Below the pieces are notes generated by a model. It was not told the DNA's origin and ran no database searches. It was given only the letters and a program-made list of their open reading frames with translations. A program made the position numbers and the translations under genes. DNA of 64,000 nucleotides from Nageia nagi (Eukaryota > Pinophyta): assembly GCA_050084985.1 (NCBI GenBank), contig JBITNC010000001.1:158162001-158226000 (forward strand). The letters are read 5' to 3'. Shown here piece after piece: positions 1-10,630 of this stretch (position 1 is the first letter of the stretch; each line of letters opens with the position of its first letter).

Positions 1-281
1 CTAAGGTAGATTTGCTTAAGCTTATTCCAATCTTCCTTTTCTGAGGTTGAAGAGGAAATCATCAAGAGCACATCATATAAAATTACATAAAAAGTCATAA
101 AGGTTTCTAACTCATTCTTCATTTTGTAAGCCTCTAGTGCCTTCTCATCTATAGGAGGTACAAGGTTCTCATTCATTGTTTACCAAAGCTTCCTATCTTG
201 TAATTTAGCTCTCATCCATGGTTCCCAAATACCAAAGTTGGAACTATCAAGAACATATTTGGGTAAAAAGGAGTCTCCCAT
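1..281 (-). pseudogene. Copia element A: gag N-terminus (partial, runs off window)
   Basis: Reading the minus strand from an ATG at 281-279 gives MGDSFLPKYVLDSSNFGIW, then EPWMRAKL, the N-terminus of a Ty1/Copia gag polyprotein (capsid that packages the element RNA). The same start and motif recur in copies C (27612, minus) and F (61876, plus), which fixes the start codon. An in-frame stop follows shortly after the EPWMRAKLQD block, so this copy is dead. The rest of the element lies left of the window; only the gag start, the leader and an LTR are visible. Family assignment is firm by comparison among copies in the window. Confidence 0.75.
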
Positions 282-2383
282 TTGCTACACAAGAATGTGA
301 AAAAAATAATAAGCATGTGGTTTAATAAACAACATTACATGTTATATTTAATTAACTAAGACATGCTTGATTTGATTCATAGGTGCAAATGTTTTACAAC
401 TCAAATAATAATCCATGTACCCAAATACATTTCTCATTTAAAAAATCATAGATGTAGAGTGACATTGTTGAGGCTTGTTTTCTTATCTAAAATTAGGCCT
501 TCACCTGGATGCCTACATAAGAGGAACCCAAGTACTACCAATCCTTAACTAGTTTGCTTTGGTTAATATTATACTTTCTCACAAGGAGAAGTACCTACTA
601 TTTTTCAAGGTTATGACATTTATTAGATCAGCCAAATTATTAAAGTTGATTAGGTTTCAAGTTGTACTCTTAGGTTATCAGGATAATCCTTGAATAGATG
701 TGTGGACATGTGGTATCATTACACACATGCATGTCCACCTATTAGAGTTATGTTTACACCAACAAAGGACTTAGAGTCAATTGAGAAGTATACATTTTTT
801 AACATTTGGATCATCCAACTTAAAGGCTCCAGTCTACCTATTCTTACCTCATGGCTTCCCAAACAAGTCATGTTGTGGAATGTACTTACAAATGTGTTTA
901 TTTTAGGGGGTTTCTCATATCAATTTTTGCATTTTTTTTGCATAAGAAAATAAATCAAAGTGCAAAACATGAAGTAAAAAAATATAAGCAAAACATCATC
1001 TATTCAAAATTTGAAACCTAAGTGTCTAATGGGTTTTATTTACCAACCCTTAAAGGACATATTTACATCAATCCTAATTTTGCACAAGTTCATTCTTGCA
1101 TAAGGAAGTAGGTTACATCATAACTTAAGAATAAGCATGCATCATTTTAACTTAAAAATTTAAGTTCTAAGCATAAGCATGTATCATTTCTACACATGCA
1201 TCATTCCATAAGTATGCATCATAAGTTAACTTTGCAAAAAAGAGCATGCATCAAGCTTAAAAATTAAGTAGGCATGCATAAGTAAATTTGATAACTTTGC
1301 ATAATTACTTAAAATCTATGAATTTTTAGGATCTTAAAAAATAAGTAAAGAATTATAAAATCTCCCACTTCTTTTACTTAAAAAAAAGATCCCTAAAGAT
1401 AGCATACTAACTTAGCTTAGGAATTTAAAAAAAAAAAAATTACTAAGAAATTATTTTCCCAAAAAAACTTATTACACCTCTCATGATTTTCTCCAAGTAG
1501 AAAATTTAAAGAATTAATAAGCCATCATTGTAAAAAAAAAATGAAGAAAGAAAGTTACACTTCATTTATGCATTTAACCCATTAAAAAGGTTTTACCAAC
1601 AACCTTAAATATTTGGAAAGTAAAGCATTAAAAGTTTAACCTTTACTATACTCCATGTCAGGTTAGAAAAGAATTAATGCTTTAGATGCATTTAATAAAA
1701 AAAGTCTTGCAAGCTAAAAAAAATAATGAAGTTAGAAGACATAATAACAAAGTTTGCTTACAAGCAACAAAAAATTAAATGATTTTCAAGAAGTGTAGAG
1801 CATTAAAAGATGTCCACATGCATAGGAAGTTAAAAAAAAAGAAGTAAGGGGCCTGTAAGGGTTAAAGGGTGTGTTGCTTTAGTAGTGAGGGAGGTAATAT
1901 GGAGGCACCTAATAGATAGCAGTCTAACTATCGATCAAAACTACTCCTAGCCTATGATTAGAGGGGACTTGGGTATCAAGGGACTTGTGAGGTGCTTGCG
2001 AGGGTTAGAGGGTGTGTTGCTTTAGTGGTGAGAGAGGTAATATGGAGATGATTAATGGATAGCAATCTGTCTATTGATCAAAACTACTTTTGGCCTATGA
2101 TCAAAAGGGAGAGCATAACTTATGGTGGGCTTACAAAATTTTGATTTTTTTGATTTTATACAACGAAAGGGCCTTCTCCCCTCCTAAAAAATTGCATGAG
2201 ACCAAAACAAATAGGAGAGAAGTAAGGAAGAGAGCTATGGAGGCACTCCACTTCTACCTCAATCTACTCAGGTCTCTCAGCAGGCAAGAGGAAAGTTGGT
2301 GGCACCATGAAAAACTTTTGGGGCTTCTTTGTTTCTCTCCTCTATTGGTGGTGAATGCAAGACCTTGTATTTAGGGAGATAGT
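282..2383 (-). other. Copia element A 5' leader (non-coding)
   Basis: About 2.1 kb between the gag ATG and the LTR with no credible coding. It is the transcribed untranslated leader of the element, shared with other copies. The block near 480-720 (a 'gccttcacctggatgcc' block, then 'aggttatcaggataatcc', then 'acatgtggtatca') recurs at 27900-28150, 44140-44380 and inverted at 61400-61660. The block 1080-1330 is rich in alternating 'gcatgcat' and 'cttaag'-type words, also seen in the leader of F. No primer-binding site is recognisable next to the LTR. Confidence 0.6.
1850..2102. repeat. Imperfect direct duplication in leader A (~143-bp period)
   Basis: A block beginning 'agggttaaagggtgtgttgc' at 1858 is repeated from 2001 ('agggttagagggtgtgttgc'). 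Both copies continue through 'tttagt.gtgag.gaggtaatatgga' and end in 'atcaaaactact...gcctatgat'. The two copies are about 100 bp, spaced 143 bp, and more G-rich than their surroundings. Confidence 0.8.
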
Positions 2384-2808
2384 TGAGTGTGTAATCTCAT
2401 AAAGATAACTCAAGATGTAAGTGGTTCCTCCAACTAGAAGTACATCCACTAACTAGATATCACTTCATTCACAATATGAACTCTCACAAACTTTCTAACC
2501 TCAACTCCTAAACACTATCCACTAGCATAATTTTACTCTATAAAATTGGTGGTTGATCTTTAGAGGGAGCCTTCTATTTATAGGCTAAAATCCCTCTTTG
2601 GATCACTCTTTTATCTAATGTATGAAAGCATGACATGCGCATCCTTTTTCCCAAGGGGCATGCTCATGACATGGAGTGTAGGACAAGTTAAATTATCATA
2701 TTCACTCAAATAATTAAGGTATCAAATGATACCCTTAATTATTAGTGAATTTACATAAAATATTATTACAAAACCTTTACAATAATGTAGTATACATTCC
2801 AAGAAAAG
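2384..2808 (-). repeat. 5' LTR of Copia element A (minus orientation)
   Basis: This aligns with the LTRs of Copia E (54421-54901 and 57361-57814) and the solo LTR at 56543-57037. Shared blocks are 'gtggttcctccaactagaag', 'catccactaactagat', 'ttctatttataggc' (reverse of a TATA box), 'ggggcatgctcatgacatgg' and 'acaataatg..gtatacattcc'. The expected terminal 'aaca' is altered to 'aaga', and the LTR abuts the truncated LTR of element B directly. Both boundaries are approximate. Confidence 0.7.
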
Positions 2809-2809
2809 T

Positions 2810-3115
2810 GGGTTTCATCTTATAAATAGAGAGTTACATCCTCTCATTACGTACTTATAGAATTATGAAGATACTAATCTTGTAGAGTTATAGGAATGCT
2901 CTTGTAGGAGCTTTGTAGAAGAATTCTTGAGAATTTGTAGGAGAGTTCTCTTGTGAGAAGTAATAGAAGACATGGTTCAAAGTGGATGTACTCCCAAGAG
3001 TTGAAGGAACCACTATACATTGTGTGTTCTTATTTGTGTAAATGATTTATTCTTAGTTAAATTTGTTGGAGAAGTTACAAGAGATCTTTGTATATAAAAT
3101 CCTTCAATTATATCA
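2810..3115 (+). repeat. 5' LTR of Copia-type element B (left end truncated)
   Basis: Matches the right two thirds of the 3' LTR at 12948-13405: the 'tataaatagagag' TATA region, 'ggaatgctc.tgtaggagc', 'gtactcccaagagttgaagg' and a terminal 'tatatca'. Compared with the 3' copy, about 150 bp of the U3 start is missing where it meets the oppositely oriented LTR of element A. It ends in CA at 3115, two bases before the primer-binding site. Confidence 0.8.
2821..2829 (+). promoter_or_regulatory. LTR TATA box (element B 5' LTR)
   Basis: TATAAATAG in the LTR. The same motif is at 13111-13119 in the 3' LTR, at 31401-31409 in the solo LTR, and on the minus strand at 54693-54701 in Copia E. It is conserved across otherwise diverged LTRs, as expected for the U3 core promoter. 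Confidence 0.6.
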
Positions 3116-3117
3116 TG

Positions 3118-3130
3118 TGGTATCAGAGCC
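3118..3130 (+). other. Primer-binding site (initiator tRNA-Met type), element B
   Basis: TGGTATCAGAGCC lies two bases after the LTR end. This is the canonical plant Copia primer-binding site complementary to the 3' end of initiator methionine tRNA. It proves plus orientation for element B and marks the 5' LTR boundary. It is intact, unlike the mutated sites in elements G (16093) and D (46348-46360). Confidence 0.9.
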
Positions 3131-5029
3131 ACCTTATGGTGATCTCCTTCAATTCTTTACTTAGTGATCTTGAGGTAACTCTCCTTAAATTTAAAGTATA
3201 TCTATCCCCTAATCTTGTTTTGATTTTATTTTGAAACTAAAAGCTAGATCTACTATATTTTATATGGGTAGATTGAAAACTTTGATAGATCTAATTTAGG
3301 GTTAGAATTTTTTTTAAACTTAAATTTATTTAACCTTTTTTAAAGTTAAGAATTAGATCTATTATTTTTTGTTAGATCTACTTAATATCTCTAATACTTG
3401 AGATTTATAGTGATCAATACTAACATGTTTTATCTTGAAGATAATGGCTCAAATTTAAGGTAAAAATTTACCTTAGGTACATGTTAGTAGTATTTAAAAA
3501 CTCAATCTAACATATGGTATATGGTTAAATTTTTTAGATCTTGTGAAAATCAGCATATCTAATTTTTATGCAAATGTTATTTGAGCATTTTTTTGAATTA
3601 ATTTATATTAATTCCTATTACATTACAAGCTTTAATATTTTTTTTAAGTTTGTAAGGAAACTACAATTAGCTCCAAAAATCATTGGTAGCTATACAAATT
3701 GAACAATACATTATGTATTTTTTTATATAATAGAAATTGAATTTCTTTTATACAGAATTTATTCTATATTTTAAAAAAAAAAATCAAAATTTAAATAGTT
3801 AAAATATTGTCTAATGATTCTACAATTTAATTATTTCTTAAAAACCCATGTTCTTTCTAAAAATAATTAAATTTAAATCTAAAAATGCTACCCTAGCATG
3901 AAAAATACATGTGTGATAGCTATTTCAATTTAACTTCTATTATATGTAAAATAAAACCATGCTCTTTTTTCATATGAACATGCATAGAATGTATATGCCC
4001 AAACCCAATTATATTTCTTTAAACACCTTGATGCTTAGGTATTGTTAAGGGAGATAAAAAAATAAAAAATAAAATACATAAATTAAACTTCTATGCGTAG
4101 GAAGGTCATTTTATTTTCTTTCAAGCTCCCATGACTATTTATTAAAGAGAGAAACAATTTTCTAGCTGGGTGGACAATTTTGAGCAAATAAAAACTTGCG
4201 GTATATTTGGCTGCCCCTCTTGCCACATTCATCACCCTCTTTTTCCTGCAAACAAATAAACCCTTGTTCTTGCAATAAAATTAGATGAAGTTTTTTTTAT
4301 GTTGTGATATTTATTCACTAACTCTTAAAAATCTTTTTAGAAAGAACTTAATTTTTATTCTTAGAAACTTTTAAAGAAAAAGGTAGAAGTTTAAGTTTTT
4401 TAAAAAAATTAAAAAAAATAATAATAAAAGCAGTATGCATTGCTTTTTAAAAATTATGAGCTCATTTTTTTTAAAGAAAAGAGTTTTTAGCATCTTTTTT
4501 TTTAAATATGAGCTCCTAACCATAATTTATTTTTGGGCATATTTTGTTTCTTATATAAAAAAAAATAGGAGGAGCTTTTAATGCATGTGGACATTTTTCA
4601 TAAAGGAAAAGGTGCATGTAATTATTTTGGGCTTATTTTTTAAAGGTAGCTTTTACAAACAAAATCTTTGGCTTTTTAAAGAGATAAGTTTTTTTTAGAA
4701 TTCTTTTTGAGAAAAGGAGAGGTAATTTTAAAATTAGGAGGGTAATTATTGCATTTTTTTCCAAAAGTGGATGATGAGTTGTTAACTCATACTTTGCACA
4801 TTTTTTTCTTCCCTTAAATATTTGTTGCAAATTTTTATTCATAAGCATTAAAAAATGCAATTTATAAGCATACTCCTTATTAATTTTTAAGTTTAAACCT
4901 ATGAGAGGGCATGTGAAATTAAAAAGGAAAGTAGTGGAGTGGATGGGCAATAATAAATATAATTCTTTTTAACTCACTACTTATTAATTTATTTTCCTTT
5001 TTGTGAAAATATATATATATATATATATA
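3131..5029 (+). other. Element B internal region, left part (no coding seen)
   Basis: AT-rich sequence after the primer-binding site. No gag, protease, integrase or RT motif is visible in any frame. The minus-strand reading frame over 4633-4950 is a chance product of A/T runs. The segment ends in an (AT)n microsatellite (about 5009-5029) that served as the target of the gypsy insertion. Confidence 0.55.
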
Positions 5030-5109
5030 TGTATATTCATACATAATAAACTCTTTATTAAAGCCCTGGTGTACTGTACTTGCAATCATGAGCTCATTTT
5101 AAGATCCCC

Positions 5110-6060
5110 GGGGGTTTTTCTGGAGCAAATAAAGAAGTCGGAGCCCAAAAGTTAAGTGTTTCAGAAGTAAAACATTCTGGAATAAGATGACATCACAGGG
5201 GATAAGATAGTCACATTTTGGTAAAAAACTAGGTTCCAGAAATGATGATGTCAGCAAGGGGTGATTAAAATACCGGAGTCAGTGGATAAAGCATTTCGGA
5301 ATGATGATAAAAGCTCAGTTATGGAAAGGCCCAGGTTCTGGAGAAAGTGAGTAAAACATTTCTGAAAGTAGAAGATGACAACAAAATCAGGTTCCGAAAG
5401 TGATGAGGTCAGCAAGGGAAATTGAGAAGCCGGAGTCAGTGAGTAAAACATTCCAGAGGTAAGAGATGATGTCAGCGATTTTGATCCTTAACCCAAAACT
5501 GGAGCTCGGAAGTGATGAGGTCAGCGAGGAATGATCAAAGAAGCTAAAGCCCCATAAAATAAGTGTTCCAGAAGTAAAGCATTTCGAAATGAAATGATGA
5601 CATCGCGAAGTATGAGATAGTCACATTTTGGTAAAGATCGGGTTTCGAAAGTGATGGGGTCAGCTAGGGGTGATTAAAAAAGCTAGAGTCAGTAGATTAA
5701 ACATTTCAGAATGAAATGATAAAAGCTCAGTTGTTGAAAAAACTGGGTTCCAGAGAAAGTGAGTAGAGCATTCCGGAAGCATAGAGATGACATCACGGAG
5801 AGAACAACGTTCTCATTTTTGAATGAAACCGGGTCCCGAAGATGATGAGGTCAGCAAGAGAAATTAAAAGGCCTAGAGTCAGTGAGTAAAGCATTCTGAA
5901 AATGAAATGATGATGTCACAAAAGAAATGATAAAGCTCAATTATGGAAAAGCCCGGGTCCTAGAAGATGATGAGGTCAGCAAAGAGTGATCAAATAGCTG
6001 GAACGAGATGAACAGAGCATTCCAGAATGTAGAGATGAGGCCAGCAAAAGTCAAATCATA
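5110..6060. repeat. Degenerate internal repeats in the gypsy LTR
   Basis: The words 'gatgaggtcagc' or 'gatgatgtcagc', 'gagtcagtgagtaaa(a/g)cattc' and 'aaatgatga(ca)tcac' recur roughly every 90-130 bp, about eight to ten times, in varied order. The same series is in the 3' LTR (8815-9770). It looks like an old expansion inside U3, possibly enhancer-like; that role is inferred. Confidence 0.6.
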
Positions 6061-6568
6061 GTTATCAAGAAACCGTATCATCTACATATACCCCATTTTT
6101 GTAATATTCTACCAAGTGGCGTATGTAGGTAGTATCAGTTAAAAGAAGGATGGAATCTTTAAGCCATTTTGTAAACATTTCTATTCTGCAAATCTTGTAA
6201 CTGCTATTACTGCAGTATAAGTATATGAAAATAAAGTGGAAGAAGGGTCGAAAGCCTAGTATTGCTCTTTACATTTGTTCTCGAGGACCTGTAGTTTTTA
6301 TCAGTAATATGATACCATCTTGACCTTTCTTGTCTAGCACTCGTAATTGTCATTCTTAATTTGGTTACATCGTGGCAGCTTGGCTTGTTTCCTGAATGAT
6401 AATTATGGGTTGCTAGTATAACTGTGTCTGCTACATGGTAGAGTAAAGCTGGGAAACTATTAGAGAGTGAGAGCTCGTATCGTAGCTGCTACACTAGATT
6501 CAGGCCAAGGTTTCACACACTGTGAAAGCCCGCGCTGAACTAGTGATCCACCTTTGCTTTCTCTCTTG

Positions 6569-6795
6569 TTACCCTAAGCCTTTTGCTTAAATTCCTCGCA
6601 CTCTACTCCTTTTATTTCTTTCCTATTACCCTAGCCTTTTGCTTAAATCCCTCGCACTCTACCCCTTTTATTTCTTTCCTGTTACCCTAGCCTTTTGCTT
6701 AAATCCCTCGCACTCTATTCCTTTTATTTCTTTCCTATTACCCTAGCCTTTTGCTTGAATCCCTCGCACTCTACTCTCTTTATTTCCTTTCCTAT
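6569..6795. repeat. 56-bp pyrimidine-rich tandem repeat (4 copies), 5' LTR
   Basis: Unit 'ttaccctagccttttgctta' continues with 'aatccctcgcactctactcc' and 'ttttatttctttcctg'. Four head-to-tail copies differ by a few transitions. The matching array in the 3' LTR is at 10276-10501. Confidence 0.9.
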
Positions 6796-6925
6796 TACTT
6801 TTTCTACACCCAATTGATAAGGAACCGGCCTTCTCTGGAGATCAGACTGTCACTATAGTTTGTTCTTGATTTACTTTGGTTAAGATTGTTCGCGGTGCAT
6901 ATATTACACAATCCTAATCAACAGT

Positions 6926-6953
6926 ATCTCTTTTGGCACGCCCGATGGGACAC
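6926..6953 (+). other. Sequence after 5' LTR of gypsy element (probable primer-binding site)
   Basis: Right after the LTR end lies 'ttttggcacgcccgatggga', a sequence typical of the position just downstream of the 5' LTR in plant Ty3/gypsy elements. The exact tRNA partner cannot be named without an alignment. Confidence 0.5.
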
Positions 6954-7070
6954 GAAGAAACTTATTGGTGACTCTGCTGAAGCACTATCTATGGTATGTA
7001 TTAAAGCAAATTATTTGTAAATATCATATGTGCTTTTGAACCTGTCACTTTCTTTTGCAACCTAGAGTTT

Positions 7071-8108
7071 ATGTGGACTAGATCTAAAACCAGAGCAGCA
7101 AAAGAAGCACCAAATTTTAGAACATTAGATACTCCTAAGAGAAAGACCCTGATCAAGTCCAAGTCTCTGAATAGTATCAGCTCCCTAAAATCCTTTACCA
7201 AGCCAGAATCATCCAATCTTCATACTAGAAATACCTCTCCTGAAATGGCTAATCCAGCTCAGAATGTTTATCCAGAATGGGACAATGGGGTACCAATAGC
7301 CCTGGCGGTGTTGCATGACATCCTAGCAAATGTTTTTAAAACCCTTCCGGAGTTTGATGCAACATCAGAGAAAATGGCTTATGAGCATTATGTTGATGTA
7401 GCTGGCCTAGCTAAGATTCATAATATCCAACATGAAGATGTCATGGTGAGATTACTGGCTCAATCTTTCAAAGGAAAGGTCCTAGATTGGTACAGGGGCC
7501 TTCCTAACAGATCTATAACTACTTGGGCTCAACTAGCAGAGCCCTTTATCTTGGAATTTAATGAATTAGGAGATCCCTTTTCCTTATTAACATAGTTCAC
7601 TTCTATCAAAAGATATGAGCAAGAAAATATCCCAGATTTCAATATTAGATTCCCAAAAACTTGGGTAAGAGTCCCAATGCCAGTCAGGCCTCAACAATTT
7701 CAAGCCTTAATGTATTACTTGAGAGCATTTCCTTTGGATCTCTCTCTGCAAATCCAAAATTTCGGAGTAAATACTTTCCCAGAGGTCTATAGATAAGCAG
7801 TGTATGTCGAATCTTGTCTTATTGCAGTTGGAAAATTGCCAAGTCACATACCAATGCCTTATTTTCCAATAACCACCCACCAGCAAGTTTTGAGACCTCA
7901 AGCAATTAGTTTGGCTCCACCACTATCCAGTATCCCCACCCCTATCCAACAGTGGCCATCAACCTTACCGGTCCCTAGAGCTCCCTTGGCCTTACTAGCC
8001 CCTCATCAGCCTAATATGAATCAAGGGGTAGCTTCATTGATGGAGATTCAGGAACTCCAAAATTTGTGTAGAAATATAGCAAACCGGATTACCATGCTAA
8101 GCAGATAA
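7071..8108 (+). pseudogene. Ty3/gypsy gag, two in-frame stops
   Basis: One reading frame runs from ATG 7071 to TAA 8106-8108, about 345 codons, interrupted by TAG at 7593-7595 and TAA near 7794. Both stops could arise by a single C-to-T change from CAG and CAA. Residues ~1-60 are basic and Ser/Thr-rich. Residues ~120-165 carry the retrotransposon gag core with motifs LLAQSFKGKVLDWYRGLP and WAQLAEPFILEF. The C-terminal part (from 7800) is Pro-rich. The protein would form the nucleocapsid shell. It sits between the LTRs with no pol behind it. The family call (Retrotrans_gag) is by motif and is fairly sure. Confidence 0.8.
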
Positions 8109-8733
8109 AGCGATGCAAGAAGATATCCTTATCTTGCTATAGAAAAGGCTCAGAATGTGTTGAATGATAATGTAAGCCAAGCTTCCTCTTCCGGGTCAGC
8201 CTCTGGTTTGTGTTTGACCTACAATGACACTCACGAATAAACCACATGTCCTATTTATCAATATCAAGAATATTTATCAAGAAGTGGGGCATTCCTCTAC
8301 TTGGTGTAGCTGACGACATAAGCCGAGATGTGAACCTGAGGAATTTTGCACCAGCGGGTATAGGAGGTTTTGCTATGGAAACAAGATCAAGGAAAAACCC
8401 CTAGTCTCCGATATTCCGGAAAGAAAAGTTGAACCCCAAAAGAGCTCCGGAATCAATCATATCAAGACCTCCAAAGAAGAAATGAAATAGTAAAAGGTGG
8501 TTCGACGGTCAAAAATCAACTCTGGATACTTTCGAAGAAGGAGATTCGACATTGAAATGGGATGAGGACATTGCTTTTTAAAAAAAAAAAAAAAAATTTG
8601 AATCCATGTGGTTCTGGACCCTATGTAGTAGTGAAATGCTTTGGTATTATTTTTGGTATTATTTTTTTTTTTAGGACTGGGTTCTAAATTCCTCTTTCAT
8701 AAAGGCGAAATTTTCCCTCAGAGGTCGCCATAA
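8109..8733 (+). other. Region between gag and 3' LTR of gypsy element
   Basis: About 620 bp with only short frames. A frame-shifted trace with GH and a following Cys at ~8280-8312 could be the remains of a zinc knuckle, but it is weak. A poly-A run is at 8580-8597. There is no RT, integrase or protease motif. The last bases, 'ccctcagaggtcgccataa', precede the 3' LTR where a polypurine tract would be expected, but purine richness is poor. Confidence 0.6.
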
Positions 8734-10630
8734 TGTATATTCATACATAATAAACTCTTTATTAAAGCCCTGGTGTACTGTACTTGCAATCATGAGCTCA
8801 TTTTAAGATCCCCAGGGGTTTTTCTGGAGCAGATAAAGAAGCCAGAGCTCGAAAGTTAAGTGTTTTGGAAGTAAAACATTCCGAAATAAGATGATGACAT
8901 CATAGGGGATAAGATAGTTGCATTTTGGTAAAAAACTAGGTTCCAAAAATGATGATGTCAGAAAGGGGTGATTAAAATACCAGAGTCAGTGGATAAAGCA
9001 TTTCAAAATGATGATAAAAGCTCAGTTGTGGAAAGGCCCAGGTTCCAAAGAAAGCGAGTAAAACATTTTCGAAAGTAGAAGATGACAACAAAACTGTGTT
9101 CCGGAAGTGATGAGGTCAGCAAGGGAAATTGAGAAGCTGGAGTTAGTGAGTAAAACATTCTAGAGGTAAGAGATGATGTCAGCGATTCCGGGCCTTAACC
9201 CAAAATTGGAGCTCAGAAGTGATGAGGTCAGCGAGGAATGATCGAAGAAGCTGAAGCCCCATAAAATAAGTGTTCCGGAAGTAAAACATTTCAGAATGAA
9301 ATGATGATGTCGCAGAGTATGAGACAGTCACATTTTGGTAAAGACCAAGTTTCAGAAGTGATGGGGTCAGCTAGGGGTGATTAAAAAAGCTAGAGACAGT
9401 AGATTAAACATTCAGGAATGAAATGATAAAAGCTCAGTTATTGAAAAAACTAGGTTCCGGAGAAAGTGAGTAGAGCATTCTGGAAGCATAGAGATGATGT
9501 CACAGAGAGAACAACGTTCTCATTTTTGAATGAAACTGGGTCCCGAAGATGATGAGGTCAGCAAGAGAAATTAAAAGGCCCAGAGTCAGTGAGTAAAGCA
9601 TTCCAAAAATGAAATGATGATATCACAGAAGAAATGATAAAGCTCAGTTGTGGAAAAGCCTGGGTCCCGGAAGATGATGAGGTCAACAAAGAGTGATCAA
9701 ATAGCTGGAACGAGATGAACAGAGCATTCTAGAATGTAGAGACAAGGCCAGCAAAAGTTAGATCATAGTTATCAAGAAACTGTATCATCTACATATACCC
9801 CATTTTTGTAATATTCTACCAAGTGGCATATGTAGGTAGTATCAGTTAAAAGAAGGATGGAATCTTTAAGCCACTTTGTAAATGTTTCTGTTCTGCAAAT
9901 CTTGTAACTGCTATTACTGCAGTATAAGTATATGAAAATAAAGTGGAAGAAGGGTCGAAAGCCTAGTATTGCTCTTTACATTTGTTCTTGAGGACCTGTA
10001 GTTTTTATCAGTAATATGATACCATCTTGACCTTTCTTGTCTAGCACTCATAATCGTCATTCTTAATTTGGTTACATCGTGGCAGCTTGGCTTGTTTCCT
10101 GAATGATAATTGCGGGTTGCTAGTATAACTGTGTCTGCTACATGGTAGAGTAAAGCTGGGAAACTATTAGAGAGTGAGAGCTCATACCGTAGCTGCTACA
10201 CTAGATTTAGGCCAAGGTTTCACACACTGTGAAAGCCCGCGCTGAACTAGTGATCCACCTTTGCTTTCTCTCTTGTTACCCTAAGCCTTTTGCTTAAATT
10301 CCTCACACTCTACTCCTTTTATTTCTTTCCTATTACCCTAGCCTTTTGCTTAAATCCCTCACACTCTACTCCTTTTATTTCTTTCCTGTTACCCTAGCCT
10401 TTTGCTTAAATCCCTCGCACTCTATTCCTTTTATTTCTTTCCTGTTACCCTAGCCTTTTGCTTGAATCCCTCACACTCTACTCTCTTTATTTCCTTTCCT
10501 GTTACTTTTTCTACGCCCAATTGATAAGGAACCGGCCTTCTCCGGAGATCAGACTGTCACTATAGTCTGTTCTTGATTTACTTTGGTTAAGATTGTTCAC
10601 AGCGCATATATTACACAATCCTAATCAACA
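8734..10630 (+). repeat. 3' LTR of gag-only gypsy element (1897 bp)
   Basis: Full-length direct copy of 5030-6923. A hand comparison of the first ~310 bp found about 23 substitutions, roughly 22 of them transitions, plus a 3-bp length difference. The pattern suggests cytosine-deamination decay. Confidence 0.9.

Larger units (their letters stand above)
5030..6923 (+). repeat. 5' LTR of gag-only gypsy element (1894 bp)
   Basis: TG...CA ends. Positions ~5110-6060 contain a series of degenerate modules built on 'gatgaggtcagcaagg', 'ggagtcagtgagtaaa' and 'cattccgaaatgaaatgatga'. A 56-bp pyrimidine-rich tandem repeat follows at 6569-6795. A plausible promoter with 'gcagtataagtatatgaaaa' is near 6213. 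Confidence 0.9.
5030..10630 (+). mobile_element. Gag-only Ty3/gypsy retrotransposon with 1.9-kb LTRs
   Basis: Two long direct repeats (5030-6923 and 8734-10630) both start TGTATATTC and end AATCAACA. They are flanked by a 5-bp duplication 'atata' (5025-5029 and 10631-10635) inside an (AT)n tract of element B. The internal region is only about 1.8 kb and holds a gag but no protease, RT, RNase H or integrase. This is the structure of a non-autonomous TR-GAG/LARD-type element that would need enzymes from a partner. The gag has two in-frame stops, so even gag is no longer made from this copy. Structure is certain; the superfamily call rests on the gag core and the sequence following the 5' LTR. 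Confidence 0.88.

Noticed and set aside
363-953. Plus-strand open frames in the leader of element A
   Set aside because: They lie in a conserved non-coding leader block, have no domain, and are not preserved in the homologous leaders at 27900, 44140 or 61400.
3118-3130. tRNA-Met gene fragment
   Set aside because: Only the primer-binding 13-mer is present, directly after an LTR; no cloverleaf can be drawn from the flanks.
4633-4950. A 105-codon minus-strand open frame
   Set aside because: Lys/Leu/Phe-rich product of A/T runs in the internal region of element B; no motif and no homologous frame elsewhere.
6569-6795. Regular repeats considered as a CRISPR array
   Set aside because: Units are contiguous 56-bp copies with no unique spacers, inside an LTR of a plant retrotransposon.
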